Positions 63,075-64,000 of a stretch of DNA of 64,000 bases are shown here, in pieces. The stretch's first letter is position 1, and each line of letters begins with the position of its first letter. This DNA is from Bemisia tabaci (lineage: Eukaryota; Arthropoda; Insecta; Hemiptera; Aleyrodidae), in assembly GCF_918797505.1 (NCBI RefSeq), contig NC_092801.1, positions 34,052,487 to 34,116,486 on the forward strand, in the 5' to 3' direction. The position numbers and the translations under genes were made by a program. The notes under the pieces are model-generated. The model saw nothing but the letters and a program-made list of their open reading frames with translations, made no database searches and was not told where the DNA came from.

Positions 63075-63165
63075 TATCCGGACGCCCTCGCGTTCGCACT
63101 TGAACCCGAACCGCGGGTGCGCCAGTCCAGCGCTCTGCCATTGCATTATTGAGAGCTGATAGCGA
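63075..63165 (-). repeat. tRNA-like SINE relic
   Basis: On the minus strand AATGGCAGAGCGCTGGACT resembles a D-arm with box A and CGGTTCGGGTTCAAGTGCGA resembles a T-arm with box B, at tRNA spacing. Stems are imperfect and the acceptor stem is absent. Confidence 0.4.
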
Positions 63166-64000
63166 GCCTGCGGGTCGATCATTGAAATTGATAGACAAAA
63201 CCATAGACAAAGAAAACAAAAGGGATTTGGAGGGATCCTATTGGTGGAAGCGGTTGGTTGCAATGGACAAATGACGTGGGTGATGGACTAACTAACGGAA
63301 ACCCACGAGGGATCCGATAATTAGTCCATCATTTTCTCCCTTAGTCTTTAAGAGCCACCCGTTTCCACCTACAGGATCTCTTCGCACTCTCTATGTCTTC
63401 TTTGCCTGTCGCTTTGTCTATCAATTTCAATCACCAGTCCGCAGGTGAAAATCATTTCTACTCAGTTTCCGATTCATGGGGATGGAGAGGATTCTGATTT
63501 TCTAATTCGTTTTCCATTCCTTCTTTCAAATCCGCAAATGCATGTAGCCTTTAAGCATGCGTTGCGGCAGTGTGCGGCTCGACACTCATCATAGTTTTTA
63601 TAAATGTCGTATTTCTCCCTGAATGTTTGATACAATTTAATTTATTCAGTGTGAGAATTTTGCTATTCAACTATATTTTTAGAGCATACAGCTAAATAAA
63701 TAGTATAATAAAAATAGAATAAATTATAATACTATGATAAATATTTTAAATCACAATGAATAAAATAAATTTTTTAATAAATAAATACATAAATAAGGCC
63801 TTAAATGTAACAATGGCGGACGTAAAATATTACCTTTTCAAAACACGCTTAAAAAACTGTTTTGCTCACGAAATTTTAATATCTTTGGCTCTAGCATCAG
63901 GTACAGATCTCAAATATCACATCTCAAGTAGTTTCTCAAAATTTTCTCGATGCCTAAACAGTTTATTGAACGTGTTTCGAAAAGGTAATTTTTCACACCC
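63166..64000. other. AT-rich right end, nothing recognised
   Basis: The last ~400 bases are extremely AT-rich with AAATAAATA-type runs. No gene or repeat unit supported. Confidence 0.4.

Overview
The window is nuclear DNA of an arthropod, most likely an insect (a sap-feeding hemipteran would fit, but nothing here fixes the species). It is AT-rich, its one host gene is spread over long introns, and it is crowded with LINEs, LTR-element relics, DNA transposons and palindromic MITEs. There is no sign of bacterial organisation.

One host gene is recognisable: an alkaline phosphatase (ALP) on the minus strand, from 37146 down to 10422. Seven exons were assembled by matching splice sites and reading phase. 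Together they encode 482 residues, from just before the catalytic serine through all later metal-ligand motifs to a hydrophobic, GPI-type C-terminus, with an AATAAA signal 63 bases past the stop. The N-terminal exons (signal peptide and the FLGDGM-type metal site) were not found between 37146 and the right edge. The introns (about 0.8 to 12.3 kb) are filled with MITEs, tandem repeats and transposon fragments, several of which touch splice sites.

Region by region. 1-2940: an intact but edge-truncated RTE-like LINE (EN-RT ORF, minus strand). 3451-3900: a palindromic MITE with a tRNA-Gly-like core. 6001-9383: an R1/I-group LINE with overlapping ORF1 and ORF2, one nonsense codon, and a hairpin cluster forming its 3' tail. 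10422-37146: the ALP gene with nested MITEs, a GC-rich mini-hairpin array fused to a broken transposase (22660-23706), a BEL/Pao fragment and tandem repeats. 37243-44700: two more MITEs, an endonuclease fragment, a CpG-rich patch and otherwise little. 45095-48771: an 18-copy array of a 206-bp satellite. 49351-54680: two copies of a DDE-transposase fragment, another transposase-like ORF joined to an 18S rRNA fragment, an unknown ORF and a kinesin motor pseudogene. 55153-59450: an almost complete 4.3-kb hAT-like transposon with ~550-bp terminal inverted repeats and an 8-bp target duplication, inserted into a Ty3/gypsy integrase relic. 59740-64000: a second 18S fragment, microrepeats and a tRNA-like SINE relic.

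The most interesting structures are the two clusters of triloop hairpins (6001-6260 and 22660-22818), each welded to the 3' end of a truncated mobile-element ORF; a set of unrelated palindromic MITEs that share CACTG-type ends and 2-bp target duplications; the large hAT-like element; and an ALP splice acceptor whose pyrimidine tract has been largely replaced by a retroposon A-tail.
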